From Thermovorax subterraneus (GTDB lineage Bacteria > Bacillota > Thermosediminibacteria > Thermosediminibacterales > Thermosediminibacteraceae), in assembly GCA_021608145.1 (NCBI GenBank), contig JAKIHM010000004.1, forward strand, positions 1-64,000: 64,000 nucleotides of DNA, written 5' to 3'. The notes under the pieces were generated by a model. It had not been told where the DNA came from. It saw only the letters and a program-made list of their open reading frames with translations, and did no database searches. Below are positions 15,281-23,867 of the stretch, piece by piece. The position numbers and the translations under genes are program-made. Positions within the stretch are counted from its first letter, which is position 1; every line of letters begins with the position of its first letter.

Positions 15281-15313
15281 AAGCACCCCCTGGATTTAGC
15301 CAAGGAAGTGCTT
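15281..15313 (-). terminator. Terminator of the mannitol operon
   Basis: AAGCAC/GTGCTT plus CCTGG/CCAAGG form a stem past mtlD, followed on the minus strand by TTTATTTATT. Confidence 0.75.
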
Positions 15314-15333
15314 TTTGGGGATTTTGTCTTTTT

Positions 15334-16476
15334 TTAAGTCTTATAAAAATATCCTTTTATAATCCCGAATAATGGATTTTCTTCCGTTATACCGCATACC
15401 TTTTTCAGAACCTGCTCTATCCCTTCATCTTTAATCATCATCTGCAGCTTGAGGGCCTCTTCATCCTCTTCGTAGTCGAATTTCAAGGCTGCAGCTATAC
15501 CCTTGCATAGATTATTGGGAGTTACCCCGAGCTGCTGAGCTTTCAAAGCCGGATAGACCAATCGATCTTCAGGGCCCAATTTTCTCAAGGGATTTCGCCC
15601 CACACGAACTACAGCGTCTTTCAGAGCCGGGTTTAGAAAACGCCTCAACGTACTTTCGATGTAATTGCCGTGCTCCTTTTTATCAAATCCAAATCGGGTC
15701 GTCAGGTAAGCTCCCGACTCTTCCATTGCCCCCCTTACCGTCTCAACTATACTTTTTTCCTTCAGCGCATCGAGTATAGTGCTGTAACCTTTTTCGTAAC
15801 CGAGGTAAGCCGCCACTGCATGTCCGGTGTTCAAGGTATAAATTTTTCGCTCCACGTAAGCCCGCAGGTTATTAACAACTTTCATCCCCGGGATTGACGG
15901 TATTTCCCCAGCAAAGCCGTCGGCATCCACCACCCATTCGAAGTACGGTTCTACCGCGACATCAAGGAGAAAGGTCCCTTCCTGAGGGGGAATTATCCTG
16001 TCCACTGAGGCGTCGGGAAATCCCACCTTTTTTATCGCATCCTGTCTTTCCTCAGGTGTAAGTTTTTCCATGACCTTTTCTTTCAAAAAAGTAGATGCGC
16101 CCACCATATTTTCGCAAGCAATAACATTGAGTGGCTCCGATGAACGCTTTAACCTGAGGGAAATACCTGATGCTATAACGGGGGCTATAGCCTTCAAGAC
16201 ACCCGGCCCCACCGCCGTTGTGACCATCTGAGCCTCACTTATCTTTTCAGCGACCATTTCTTCGTCTGCTGCCAGGATGCCCTCCACGCCTTCAACCAGG
16301 TGGACCTTCAGCTCATCGCCCTTTTCCAATACCCTGTAAGAACCACTTTTATTGAGCTCTTCTATCAAATTGGCGTTGATGTCGACAAAGACCACACGGT
16401 ATCCGGCCTTTGCAAGCAAAAACCCTATGAAGCCCCGCCCTATGTTGCCAGCACCAAAATGAACAGCCGTCTTCAT
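15334..16476 (-). CDS. mtlD: Mannitol-1-phosphate 5-dehydrogenase
   Basis: A 380-residue NAD-dependent dehydrogenase that oxidises mannitol 1-phosphate to fructose 6-phosphate. The N-terminal nucleotide-binding motif is VHFGAGNIGRGFIG (residues 4-17) with VDIN after the second strand. The C-terminal mannitol dehydrogenase domain includes NTGHAVAAYLGY. The length is normal. The ATG overlaps the mtlF stop as ATGA, showing translational coupling, and it is the last gene of the mtl operon. Confidence 0.95.
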   Translation of the reverse strand: MKTAVHFGAGNIGRGFIGFLLAKAGYRVVFVDINANLIEELNKSGSYRVLEKGDELKVHLVEGVEGILAADEEMVAEKISEAQMVTTAVGPGVLKAIAPVIASGISLRLKRSSEPLNVIACENMVGASTFLKEKVMEKLTPEERQDAIKKVGFPDASVDRIIPPQEGTFLLDVAVEPYFEWVVDADGFAGEIPSIPGMKVVNNLRAYVERKIYTLNTGHAVAAYLGYEKGYSTILDALKEKSIVETVRGAMEESGAYLTTRFGFDKKEHGNYIESTLRRFLNPALKDAVVRVGRNPLRKLGPEDRLVYPALKAQQLGVTPNNLCKGIAAALKFDYEEDEEALKLQMMIKDEGIEQVLKKVCGITEENPLFGIIKGYFYKT

Positions 16477-16943
16477 CTTGAAAACCCTTCTTTCAGCAAC
16501 TTGATGATTTCCTTCGGATCCTTAGTTTCTATGAGTTTATTAACCCTCTTTTCATCTTCGCAAGCCGCCGCAATATTGGAGAGAATTTCAAGGTGTTCGT
16601 CGCCCTTTGCTGCTATTCCTATAACTATATACGCCTTGTTCCCATCGCCGAAATCGACTCCTTCAGGAAACTGGGCCACTGCAAGCCCGCTCTTTTTGAT
16701 CTTTTCTTTTGCTTCGCTTCCGCCATGGGGAATGGCAATCCCATTCCCTATATACGTGGATAAAAGTTCCTCTCTCTTTTTCATTTCATCAATATATGAA
16801 CGCTCCACGCGCCCGTCTCTGACCAGCAATTCCCCCACTATTTCTATAGCTTCATATTTATCTTTAGCCTTTGCACCCACTGCAACGGCCTTTTCGCTAA
16901 GCACTTCATCTTTTTTTCTGAAAAAACCAAATGCCAACTTCAC
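16473..16943 (-). CDS. mtlF: Mannitol PTS enzyme IIA
   Basis: A 156-residue EIIA of the mannitol/fructose type. It passes phosphate from HPr to the EIIB domain of MtlA. The phosphorylated His is in GIAIPHGG near residues 68-75. MtlA in this operon lacks its own EIIA domain, so this separate protein supplies it, as in other Firmicutes. The start at 16943 lies 7 bases after the mtlR stop and is followed by a slightly long N-terminus (about 14 extra residues ahead of the fold). Confidence 0.93.
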   Translation of the reverse strand: MKLAFGFFRKKDEVLSEKAVAVGAKAKDKYEAIEIVGELLVRDGRVERSYIDEMKKREELLSTYIGNGIAIPHGGSEAKEKIKKSGLAVAQFPEGVDFGDGNKAYIVIGIAAKGDEHLEILSNIAAACEDEKRVNKLIETKDPKEIIKLLKEGFSR

Positions 16944-16950
16944 TACCCCC

Positions 16951-18996
16951 TCATTTTAAAATTCTAATAAATGACCTTATCACTTCCACATCAGCGCCGT
17001 ATTTAAGCAATTCGACGAAGCCTTCTTCTTCTATCAGTGCTGCGCTTATACGTCCCATTATCTCCATCTCTTTCGGCGAAGATTTTTTAGGAAGGAGCAT
17101 TAAAAGACATGCCTTGACATCCTCTATTTCACCATCCATATTTTTCATCTTAAGAGGTCTTTCCAGGCGAAAAAGCCCCACAAAAGGCTTTTCCACCCCA
17201 GCGGTCCTAGCGTGAAGCATCGAGATTCCCGCGCCGGGTACAGCAGTCCCCGACTTTAATTCTCTTTCATGAATATCCTTTTTTACTTCTGATGCAGAAA
17301 TGATTCCTGGCTTTGCCCTTATCTTCTCCTCTATGGCATCCAAGAGCTCTTCAAAGCTTTCCGCACTTACTGTTTCTACCAAAAAATATTCCAAGAGTTC
17401 AAATACCATATTCCCGCTGGCCTTTTGCCTTTCGCAGCTTTTTTTATCCGAAAAAGTCCTCTTCCTGATAAAAGCCTTGATATTTTCCACATCATCGTAG
17501 GACAAAAGCGGCGACACCACTATTACCGGCAACCTGGCTTCTTCTAAAGGCACGGTAGATATTACGGCCTCTGTCTCGGGGTGTGTTTCCAGAGTCCTTT
17601 CCAAATCTAACAGCGATACTACATCGATGATTTCCAAATCCGGCAGCTCCTTTCTTATACGGCTTGCCAGCATCCTGGCGCTTCCGATGCCGCTCGGGCA
17701 TACCAGCACCACCCCGGCCTTCTCCCTCTCCCTCTCAAGGGCGGCACCTATGTGCATTGCTATATATCCTATCTCTTCCTCCGGAACCTGAACGCCAAAT
17801 CGCCTTTCCAAAACCTGAGCAGCTTTTTTCGCCACCCATAAGAGGTCTGGGTAGGCATCTTTTATCTGGGGAAGAATGGGGTTTCTAATTTCCATTCCCA
17901 TCTTCATCCTCATAAGAGCAGGCTTCAAGTGCAATGCCAAATCTTCTACAGCCCGGGCATCCCCCGCCAGGTCCCGCTTCAGTTCCCTGCCTGCTTCTTC
18001 CAGGATTTCCAAAGAAGCTTCCATAGCTTCCTGGTGATCCATTGCAAAAAGATCCCTGGAGTCATCGTACCCCGCGCGGAGCTTGGCGCCCAAAAGGTGC
18101 ATGGTTATATAGCCGAGTTCTTCTTCAGGAATTTTCACTCCAAAGGCCGATTCCAGCCGACTTGCAAGCCGAGCTGCCAGTTCGAACTCCTTTGTCCCTC
18201 TCATTGCAGAAAGGAGTGTACCATCTATTGATATAACTTCTCCGTTCTTTAACCTTTTTAAAGCAAGGGCTACGTGGACCAGCAAGCCGGCATAAGCGCT
18301 GTCCGCTAAGTTTATTCCGTTTTCTTCAATGGTCTTTTTCAAAATACCTTCTACGCTTTCAAGCCAATTTTTCTCAATAAAACCAAAAAACCTGCCTTTT
18401 ATCCTCTCCACCCAATCTTCATTCTTTAAAGCTCCCTTCAGATTCTCTCTTATCAGCCTCACCAGCTGTGCTTCATCGAAGTATTCGTAAAAAAGCTCGG
18501 TAATGAGGTGCCTTATGTTTTTTTCGGGTCCTTTTATAAATACCCCAAGCCCCGGCCGCCTCACGAGTTTTAGTCCGTATTCAGAGAGCACTTCTTCCAC
18601 TTCATCTAGGTCATTACTTATCGTAGCTTCCGTGACTCCAAACTCCTTTGCCAGGCTGTATAGTTTTTGAGGCCCCTTGTTCTCCAGCAAAAACAAAATG
18701 ATAAGCTTTTGCCTCTCCTCCTGGGTTACCCTTTCATCTTGATAGGCTTCCTCTATATCCCGCTTCAGATTTTCCAGCGAATCGCTTTCGCCTTCCAGGC
18801 TTATGCCCTTCCCTGATTTTCTCTGGAGTTTTATCCCATAGGCCTTCAATTTATCAGAAAGCCCGGGTAAGTCTCTGAGAATCGTTCGCCTGCTAACCCC
18901 TAAAATACTTGCGAGCTTCTCGGCAGTAGCCTGCCCTTCTAACAACACCTTTATTATTTTCCTTTGCCGCCTGGTAAAACTCACGTTCATCACCAT
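16951..18996 (-). CDS. mtlR: Mannitol operon activator MtlR (PRD-containing BglG-family)
   Basis: A 681-residue PTS-controlled regulator. Order: HTH (8-60), Mga-like second HTH (100-150), PRD1 (about 205-310, His at 241 and 300), PRD2 (318-422, His at 356 and 415), a GatB-like EIIB domain with Cys433 in CPSGIGSA, and an EIIA-like domain with His595 in SMLHARTAG. In relatives, HPr phosphorylation of PRD2 activates, while modification of the EIIB and EIIA domains reports mannitol flux. The ribosome site ahead of the ATG at 18996 is weak, and a hairpin with a T run stands just upstream, so expression may be kept lower than that of mtlA. Confidence 0.93.
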   Translation of the reverse strand: MVMNVSFTRRQRKIIKVLLEGQATAEKLASILGVSRRTILRDLPGLSDKLKAYGIKLQRKSGKGISLEGESDSLENLKRDIEEAYQDERVTQEERQKLIILFLLENKGPQKLYSLAKEFGVTEATISNDLDEVEEVLSEYGLKLVRRPGLGVFIKGPEKNIRHLITELFYEYFDEAQLVRLIRENLKGALKNEDWVERIKGRFFGFIEKNWLESVEGILKKTIEENGINLADSAYAGLLVHVALALKRLKNGEVISIDGTLLSAMRGTKEFELAARLASRLESAFGVKIPEEELGYITMHLLGAKLRAGYDDSRDLFAMDHQEAMEASLEILEEAGRELKRDLAGDARAVEDLALHLKPALMRMKMGMEIRNPILPQIKDAYPDLLWVAKKAAQVLERRFGVQVPEEEIGYIAMHIGAALEREREKAGVVLVCPSGIGSARMLASRIRKELPDLEIIDVVSLLDLERTLETHPETEAVISTVPLEEARLPVIVVSPLLSYDDVENIKAFIRKRTFSDKKSCERQKASGNMVFELLEYFLVETVSAESFEELLDAIEEKIRAKPGIISASEVKKDIHERELKSGTAVPGAGISMLHARTAGVEKPFVGLFRLERPLKMKNMDGEIEDVKACLLMLLPKKSSPKEMEIMGRISAALIEEEGFVELLKYGADVEVIRSFIRILK

Positions 18997-19000
18997 CTTG

Positions 19001-19033
19001 AAAAAATGAGAGTAACAGCTTGAGCTGTTACTC
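19001..19033 (-). terminator. Hairpin between mtlA and mtlR
   Basis: A perfect 10-base-pair stem GAGTAACAGC/GCTGTTACTC with a four-base loop, followed on the minus strand by TCATTTTTT. It probably stops a share of transcripts after mtlA or stabilises the mtlA message. Confidence 0.7.
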
Positions 19034-19053
19034 CATATTATTTCCTTTTTTCG

Positions 19054-20415
19054 CTATTTTTTCAACCTCTTGACCAGTTCATCGTATATCGGGTTATTCA
19101 CGAAAGTTTCGATGGATACGTGTTCTGCATTGGGAGATTTTGCTTTAGCTCTTTCGGTGAGTTCTTTATGAGTAATCACTATATCGGCGTCTTCCGGAAT
19201 TTCGTTTATGGCGGTGTGCACTACTTCTATATCCAAACCGGCTTCCTTGATTTTCCTTCTCAAGACCGAAGCACCCATGGCTGAAGAACCCATGCCGCCA
19301 TCGCAGGCAAACACTATCTTTCTTATTTTTGGCCTTTTTGTTACATCGTGTACCCTTCCGCCTTTTAGCTGGCTCACCATCTGCTTTGCAGCTTCCAGGT
19401 CTTCTTCGTCCTGACCGAAACGCTTAAGAAGCAGCGAAGACACGAGGAAGGACACCAGAGCCGAAAGCGCGATACCTGCCAGCACCGGAATGAGGCCGCC
19501 TTTGGGGGCCATAGCTATTTCCGCGAAGATGCTTCCCGGCGATGGAGTCGCCACAAGGCCCGCACCAAGAGCGGCAAAGGTGAATACGCCAGTAGCCCCG
19601 CCCAAAATCACGGCGATTACCAGTATCGGATTCATGAGCACGTAGGGGAAGTAAATTTCATGGATTCCGCCAAAAAAGTGTATAATTATCGCTCCGGGCG
19701 CAGACTGCTTAGCCATCCCTTTGCCCACGAGCCAGTAGGCCAGGAGCACTCCCAAACCGGGGCCCGGGTTAGTCTCGAGCAAGAAGAAAATGGACTTGCC
19801 TTTCTGGGCGACTTCCGCCACTCCTAGTGGTCCCAAAATCCCGTGGTTAATGGCGTTGTTTAAAAACAGTATTTTGCCAGGCTCTATGAATATAGAAGCA
19901 AGAGGTAAAAGTCCCATATTTACTATGGCCTGAACTCCTGCAGCCAGGACCTTGTTTAGACCTAAAACCACCGGGCCTATGGCAGAATATGCCAGAAGCG
20001 TGACTATCATGCCTACGATTCCTGCAGAAAAGTTGTTCACCAGCATCTCGAATCCGGCCGGTATCCTGTCTTTCAGTGCTTCGTCCACCTTTTTTATAAC
20101 GTATCCGCCTAGTGGACCCATTATCATCGCACCCATGAACATTGGTATGTCCGAGCCCACTATTACGCCCATGGTGGCAGCAGCGCCGACGACGCCGCCC
20201 CTCACATCGTGCACCATCTTCCCGCCTGTATAACCTATTAACAGCGGAAGGAGATAAGTAATCATGGGGCCTACTAATTTGCCCAGGTGTTCATTGGGAG
20301 TCCAGCCGGTGGGGATGAAGAACGCAGTTATAAGACCCCACGCTATAAAGGCACCGATGTTGGGCATCACCATTCCGCTTAAAAATCTCCCGAAAGCCTG
20401 AATTTTTGCCCTCAT
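19054..20415 (-). CDS. mtlA: Mannitol PTS enzyme IICB
   Basis: A 453-residue mannitol permease. The EIIC membrane domain spans residues 1 to about 335, with GGIHEIYFPYVLMNP carrying the conserved GIHE substrate motif. The EIIB domain (about 365-453) has its phospho-Cys in FACDGGMGSSAMGAS. It imports and phosphorylates mannitol. The EIIA domain present in the E. coli protein is absent and is supplied by mtlF. GGAGGGTG lies before the ATG, and the first operator-like repeat is only 23 bases upstream of the start. Confidence 0.95.
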   Translation of the reverse strand: MRAKIQAFGRFLSGMVMPNIGAFIAWGLITAFFIPTGWTPNEHLGKLVGPMITYLLPLLIGYTGGKMVHDVRGGVVGAAATMGVIVGSDIPMFMGAMIMGPLGGYVIKKVDEALKDRIPAGFEMLVNNFSAGIVGMIVTLLAYSAIGPVVLGLNKVLAAGVQAIVNMGLLPLASIFIEPGKILFLNNAINHGILGPLGVAEVAQKGKSIFFLLETNPGPGLGVLLAYWLVGKGMAKQSAPGAIIIHFFGGIHEIYFPYVLMNPILVIAVILGGATGVFTFAALGAGLVATPSPGSIFAEIAMAPKGGLIPVLAGIALSALVSFLVSSLLLKRFGQDEEDLEAAKQMVSQLKGGRVHDVTKRPKIRKIVFACDGGMGSSAMGASVLRRKIKEAGLDIEVVHTAINEIPEDADIVITHKELTERAKAKSPNAEHVSIETFVNNPIYDELVKRLKK

Positions 20416-20437
20416 AATTCACCCTCCTCTTAAATTT

Positions 20438-20458
20438 TGTCACCGACTGCTGGTGACA
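20438..20458. promoter_or_regulatory. Operator-like repeat 1 of the mtl promoter
   Basis: TGTCACC and GGTGACA are separated by 7 bases, between the promoter and mtlA. It resembles the TGTCA/TGACA arms described for MtlR sites in bacilli. It could also fold as a leader hairpin. Confidence 0.6.
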
Positions 20459-20491
20459 TTATTTTATGAATTTCTTATATTTTCTGATTTT

Positions 20492-20520
20492 ATTATATCC
20501 TCTATTCCATTGCGGTGCAA
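20492..20520 (-). promoter_or_regulatory. Promoter of the mannitol operon
   Basis: TTGCAC (20515-20520) and TATAAT (20492-20497) with 17 bases between, on the minus strand upstream of mtlA. Confidence 0.7.
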
Positions 20521-20539
20521 TAAAAAGATAATAAAGGCG

Positions 20540-20560
20540 TGTCCCCATCAGACGGTGACA
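20540..20560. promoter_or_regulatory. Operator-like repeat 2 of the mtl promoter
   Basis: TGTCCCC and GGTGACA with a 7-base spacer, the same geometry as repeat 1 with one mismatched pair. It lies upstream of the -35 box, centred near -65, a usual place for an activator such as MtlR. Confidence 0.6.
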
Positions 20561-20567
20561 ATTTTAA

Positions 20568-20591
20568 AAGCCGGCACTTTTCGCCGGCCTT
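20568..20591 (-). terminator. Terminator of the GH130 gene
   Basis: AAGCCGGC and GCCGGC(C)TT pair around a 7-base loop directly after the stop, followed on the minus strand by TTTTAAAATT. Confidence 0.7.
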
Positions 20592-20592
20592 A

Positions 20593-21516
20593 TCATGCTA
20601 CAGCTCTTGCCCTCCTAAACTTTATGTCTGCTTTGTTCAAATATGCCACGCCTATAGCGCTATCCGCCCCTGCATAGTACACGTATATGTCGTCGCCCTT
20701 TACAGCATGTCCGCAGCTGAAGACCACGTTCGGCACGTACCCTTCTTTTTCCCATGGAAGCTGCGGCTCCATAATGGGTTCTTCCTGCCTTGCTAAAACT
20801 TTCGAAGGATCTTCGATGTCTAAAAGAGCTGCTCCCAGCCTGTACGTATTTTTTGAATCGGCCGCATGGTATATCAAAAACCAGCCGTCCTGGGTCTTTA
20901 TAGGGGGCCCTGCTATACCTACTCTTGCGCTCTGCCACGTACCCTTGACAGGCTCTAAAATGGGTCTGTGGTCGTGCCATGCCTTTAAATCTTCTGAGAA
21001 AGCTATCCATATATTCGGGTATCTGCGGTGAAGCATGACGAACTTTCCGTTTATTTTTTCTGGGAATAGCGAGGCGTTTTTATTGGGCTCGTCGAGCACT
21101 ATTCCGTGTTTTTCCCACTTAATGAGGTTTTTGGAAGTCGCAAGGCAAATGCGCCAGTCGCCGTCGAATCTTCCGCCGAATGCCACGTACATCATATAAT
21201 AGGTATCGCCAATCTTGACTACCCGTGGATCCTCACAACCCCTCTGCTCGTGAGGCTGGTCGTTTGTGATTATTGGAGCCCGTAGCCTGTTAAAATTCAA
21301 GCCATCGGTGCTTACCGCGTAACCCAACCTCGAAATGTACCGCCCGTATTTCTCATGGGGGCCTATGTTCGAAGCCCTGTAGATCAGGTGGAAAAGGCCG
21401 TTGTCATAAATGGCAGCGCAGTTGAACACCGCCGCCCTCTCCCATTCGCTCTCCGCTTCCCCATTCCGTTTTGGCTCAAGAATAGGTTTTTCGGTAAGCC
21501 TCTCTAGCCTTATCAT
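20593..21516 (-). CDS. Glycoside hydrolase family 130 protein (mannoside phosphorylase-like)
   Basis: A 307-residue five-bladed beta-propeller enzyme of the GH130 type. Family members phosphorolyse beta-mannosides such as mannobiose or mannosyl-glucose, releasing mannose 1-phosphate. Matching features are FNCAAIYDNGLFHLIYRAS at the start, the GCEDPRVVKIGDTYYM block (with the proposed acid Asp), the NKNASLFPEKINGKFVMLHRRYP segment and the YHAADSKNTYRLG loop. GAGGGAGAGGG precedes the ATG. It follows the mtl promoter region but has its own promoter and terminator. The exact substrate is not predictable here. Confidence 0.85.
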   Translation of the reverse strand: MIRLERLTEKPILEPKRNGEAESEWERAAVFNCAAIYDNGLFHLIYRASNIGPHEKYGRYISRLGYAVSTDGLNFNRLRAPIITNDQPHEQRGCEDPRVVKIGDTYYMMYVAFGGRFDGDWRICLATSKNLIKWEKHGIVLDEPNKNASLFPEKINGKFVMLHRRYPNIWIAFSEDLKAWHDHRPILEPVKGTWQSARVGIAGPPIKTQDGWFLIYHAADSKNTYRLGAALLDIEDPSKVLARQEEPIMEPQLPWEKEGYVPNVVFSCGHAVKGDDIYVYYAGADSAIGVAYLNKADIKFRRARAVA

Positions 21517-21561
21517 TTCCCTCTCCCTCTGGAAGTTGTTTTAACCAAAATACAGTATTTA

Positions 21562-21590
21562 ATTATACCAGGGGATTTAGTTTAATTCCA
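21562..21590 (-). promoter_or_regulatory. Possible promoter of the GH130 gene
   Basis: A perfect TATAAT (21562-21567) with a weak -35 TGGAAT 17 bases upstream on the minus strand. Confidence 0.45.
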
Positions 21591-21623
21591 GGTAATCGTA
21601 TGCCTTTTATAACAATATATGGT

Positions 21624-22187
21624 TTAAGGCGTAAATCCGTTATACCTGTTCATAGCCTCTTGTACCCCTTCCTTTACTATAGCGAGGGCAGCATCTGCTG
21701 CGGCTTCTATCGCAGATTCTACAGCTTGATTTTCTTCAGGATCGAAATTTCCAAGCACATGGTCGACCACATCGCCTTTCGGCCTCCCGATGCCCACCCT
21801 TACTCTAGGGAAATCCTCGCTGGATATGCAGGATATTATGGATTCCATGCCCTTGTGTCCACCCGAGCTACCCTTTCTCCTTATCCTGAGCCTTCCTACC
21901 GGCAGGTCCATATCGTCGTAAATCACAATCAGGTTTTCCGAAGGGACTTTATAAAACCTCATCGCCTCCCCTACGCTTTGACCAGAAAGGTTCATAAAAG
22001 TCATCGGCTTCAGGAGGAGGATTTTCTCTCCTCCGTAGGTACCTTCTCCAAAAAGCCCTTTGAACTTAATCTTGTCCATCTTCACACCAAGTTTTTCGGA
22101 AATTTTTTCAAGTACCTTAAATCCCACATTGTGCCTGGTATTCTCATATTCTTTGCCCGGATTTCCCAGTCCGACTATCAAAAACAA
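21624..22187 (-). CDS. pth: Peptidyl-tRNA hydrolase
   Basis: A 187-residue enzyme that frees tRNA from peptidyl-tRNA dropped by ribosomes. It opens with FLIVGLGNPGKEYENTRHNVGF, holding the catalytic His21 region (TRHNVG), followed by PMTFMNLSG and the DDMDLP motif with catalytic Asp. Length is typical. It is the last gene of the conserved glmU-prs-rplY-pth run, 49 bases after rplY. Confidence 0.96.
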   Translation of the reverse strand: MFLIVGLGNPGKEYENTRHNVGFKVLEKISEKLGVKMDKIKFKGLFGEGTYGGEKILLLKPMTFMNLSGQSVGEAMRFYKVPSENLIVIYDDMDLPVGRLRIRRKGSSGGHKGMESIISCISSEDFPRVRVGIGRPKGDVVDHVLGNFDPEENQAVESAIEAAADAALAIVKEGVQEAMNRYNGFTP

Positions 22188-22236
22188 AACGTTCCACCTC
22201 CGGTAAAAGAAAAGCGCAACGTTTGTTGCGCCAAAA

Positions 22237-22866
22237 TCACTCCTCTTTCTTTTCCTTGCCCTTGCTCACCACTTCTGGCTCCGCAGATTCTCCGGCAGGC
22301 GCTTCCTCTTCTTCAATGGTCGGCGCGAGCACAGTGACGACCACTTCCTCCGGGTCATCGAGAACGGTTATCTTTTCGCTCAGCTTAATGTCTTTGACCA
22401 TCAAAACATCGCCTATCTTAAGGTGTGAAATGTCTACTTCAATGAATTCGGGTATATCTGTCGGCAATGCTTCTATAGTCAGCTCATGCAGCTGGTGCTG
22501 CAGCACGCCGCCGGCCTTGACGCCTTCCGGCTCACCTTTTAGGATAATGGGCAAGTCTACCTCGATTTTGTCCGTCATAGATACCCTGTAAAAGTCTATG
22601 TGGGTAATAACGCCCTTTAAGTGGTCCCTCTGGATTTCTTTAATTATAACTGGGTATTTTTCTTCACCCAGTATTAAATCGATAAGCACGCCTTCGCCGT
22701 GAGCCTTAAACAATTTATTTATTTCTTTTGCGTCTACGGCAATAGCTTTTGTCTTTATGTTCTTTCCGTAAAGCACACCGGGTATTTTGCCGCTTTTCCT
22801 GAGCTCATTTAAATGGCCTTTTCCAGCAAGCTTTCGCTCCTCAACTGCAAGACTTACCTGAGCCAT
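22237..22866 (-). CDS. rplY: Ribosomal protein L25/TL5 (general stress protein Ctc)
   Basis: A 209-residue long-form L25 that binds 5S rRNA in the large subunit. The N-terminal L25 domain covers about residues 1-92 (LRKSGKIPGVLYGK, HIDFYRV), followed by the TL5 beta domain and an acidic, low-complexity tail rich in Glu. In Bacillus the homolog (Ctc) is stress induced. The second of two adjacent ATGs (22866) lies 7 bases after GGAGG and gives the usual MAQVSL start. Confidence 0.93.
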   Translation of the reverse strand: MAQVSLAVEERKLAGKGHLNELRKSGKIPGVLYGKNIKTKAIAVDAKEINKLFKAHGEGVLIDLILGEEKYPVIIKEIQRDHLKGVITHIDFYRVSMTDKIEVDLPIILKGEPEGVKAGGVLQHQLHELTIEALPTDIPEFIEVDISHLKIGDVLMVKDIKLSEKITVLDDPEEVVVTVLAPTIEEEEAPAGESAEPEVVSKGKEKKEE

Positions 22867-22928
22867 CATCCTTCCTCCTTTCTTAATTACGAACATTAGT
22901 ATAACCTTTTTGTCGCAATAAATCAATA

Positions 22929-23867
22929 TCAATCAAAAAGAGTGCTCACCGATTCGTTGTTATGGATGCGTTTTATCGCTTCGGCAAATATCTGTGCTAC
23001 TGACAAAACCTTGATTTTGTCAATTTTCTGGTGTTCTCTCAACGGTATGGTGTTGGTCACCACAACTTCTTTTATAGGTGAGGCAGAAAGCCTCTCAATG
23101 GCCGGCCCTGAGAGCACCGGATGGGTACAGCAGGCGTAAATTTCTTTTGCCCCGTGTTCCAGTAAGGCCTGGGCTCCCAGTGTTATGGTGCCTGCCGTAT
23201 CTATGATGTCGTCTATCATAATGACTGTCTTGCCCTTCACTTTTCCTATTACATTCATTATTTCGGCCATATTGGGTTCGGGCCTTCGCTTATCTATTAT
23301 GGCGATGGATGCGCCCAGCCTTGTGGCCAGTTCCCTGGCCCTGGTAACTCCACCCACGTCAGGCGACACCACCACCGGGTCTTCTATTCCTTTCTTCCTG
23401 AAGTAGTCAGCCAGTATCGGCACCGCCATCAAGTGGTCCACGGGAAAATTGAAAAATCCCTGGATTTGGCCGGCATGAAGGTCCATAGTCAATACCCTGT
23501 GGGCGCCCGCAGTTGAGATGAGGTCTGCCACCAACTTTGCAGTTATGGGGTCACGTGCCCTTATTTTCCGGTCCTGCCTCGCATAACCGTAATACGGTAT
23601 TACGGCCGTAATGCGCCATGCAGAAGCCCTTTTGAAAGCATCCAACATTATCAATAGTTCCATCAAATGGTCGTTCACTGGATAGCTCAATGGCTGAACT
23701 ACAAAGACGTCGGCCCCCCTCACGCTTTCATTAATCTTTACCTGAATTTCCCCGTCACTGAATGTGTTTACTACCGCATCCCCCACCTCGATTCCGAGGT
23801 TCCTGGCTATTTCCCGTGCGAGCTCCACATTGGCGTTTCCCGTAAAAATTTCAAGCCTGTTTTCCAT
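22929..23867 (-). CDS. prs: Ribose-phosphate pyrophosphokinase
   Basis: A 312-residue PRPP synthetase, making phosphoribosyl pyrophosphate from ribose 5-phosphate and ATP for nucleotide, His and Trp synthesis. The PRPP-binding signature [13 protein letters not shown] is near residues 215-227. The catalytic flexible loop is at [15 protein letters not shown], and the start is [11 protein letters not shown]. Length is as expected. Its start overlaps the glmU stop by 17 bases, so the two are co-translated. Confidence 0.96.
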   Translation of the reverse strand: MENRLEIFTGNANVELAREIARNLGIEVGDAVVNTFSDGEIQVKINESVRGADVFVVQPLSYPVNDHLMELLIMLDAFKRASAWRITAVIPYYGYARQDRKIRARDPITAKLVADLISTAGAHRVLTMDLHAGQIQGFFNFPVDHLMAVPILADYFRKKGIEDPVVVSPDVGGVTRARELATRLGASIAIIDKRRPEPNMAEIMNVIGKVKGKTVIMIDDIIDTAGTITLGAQALLEHGAKEIYACCTHPVLSGPAIERLSASPIKEVVVTNTIPLREHQKIDKIKVLSVAQIFAEAIKRIHNNESVSTLFD

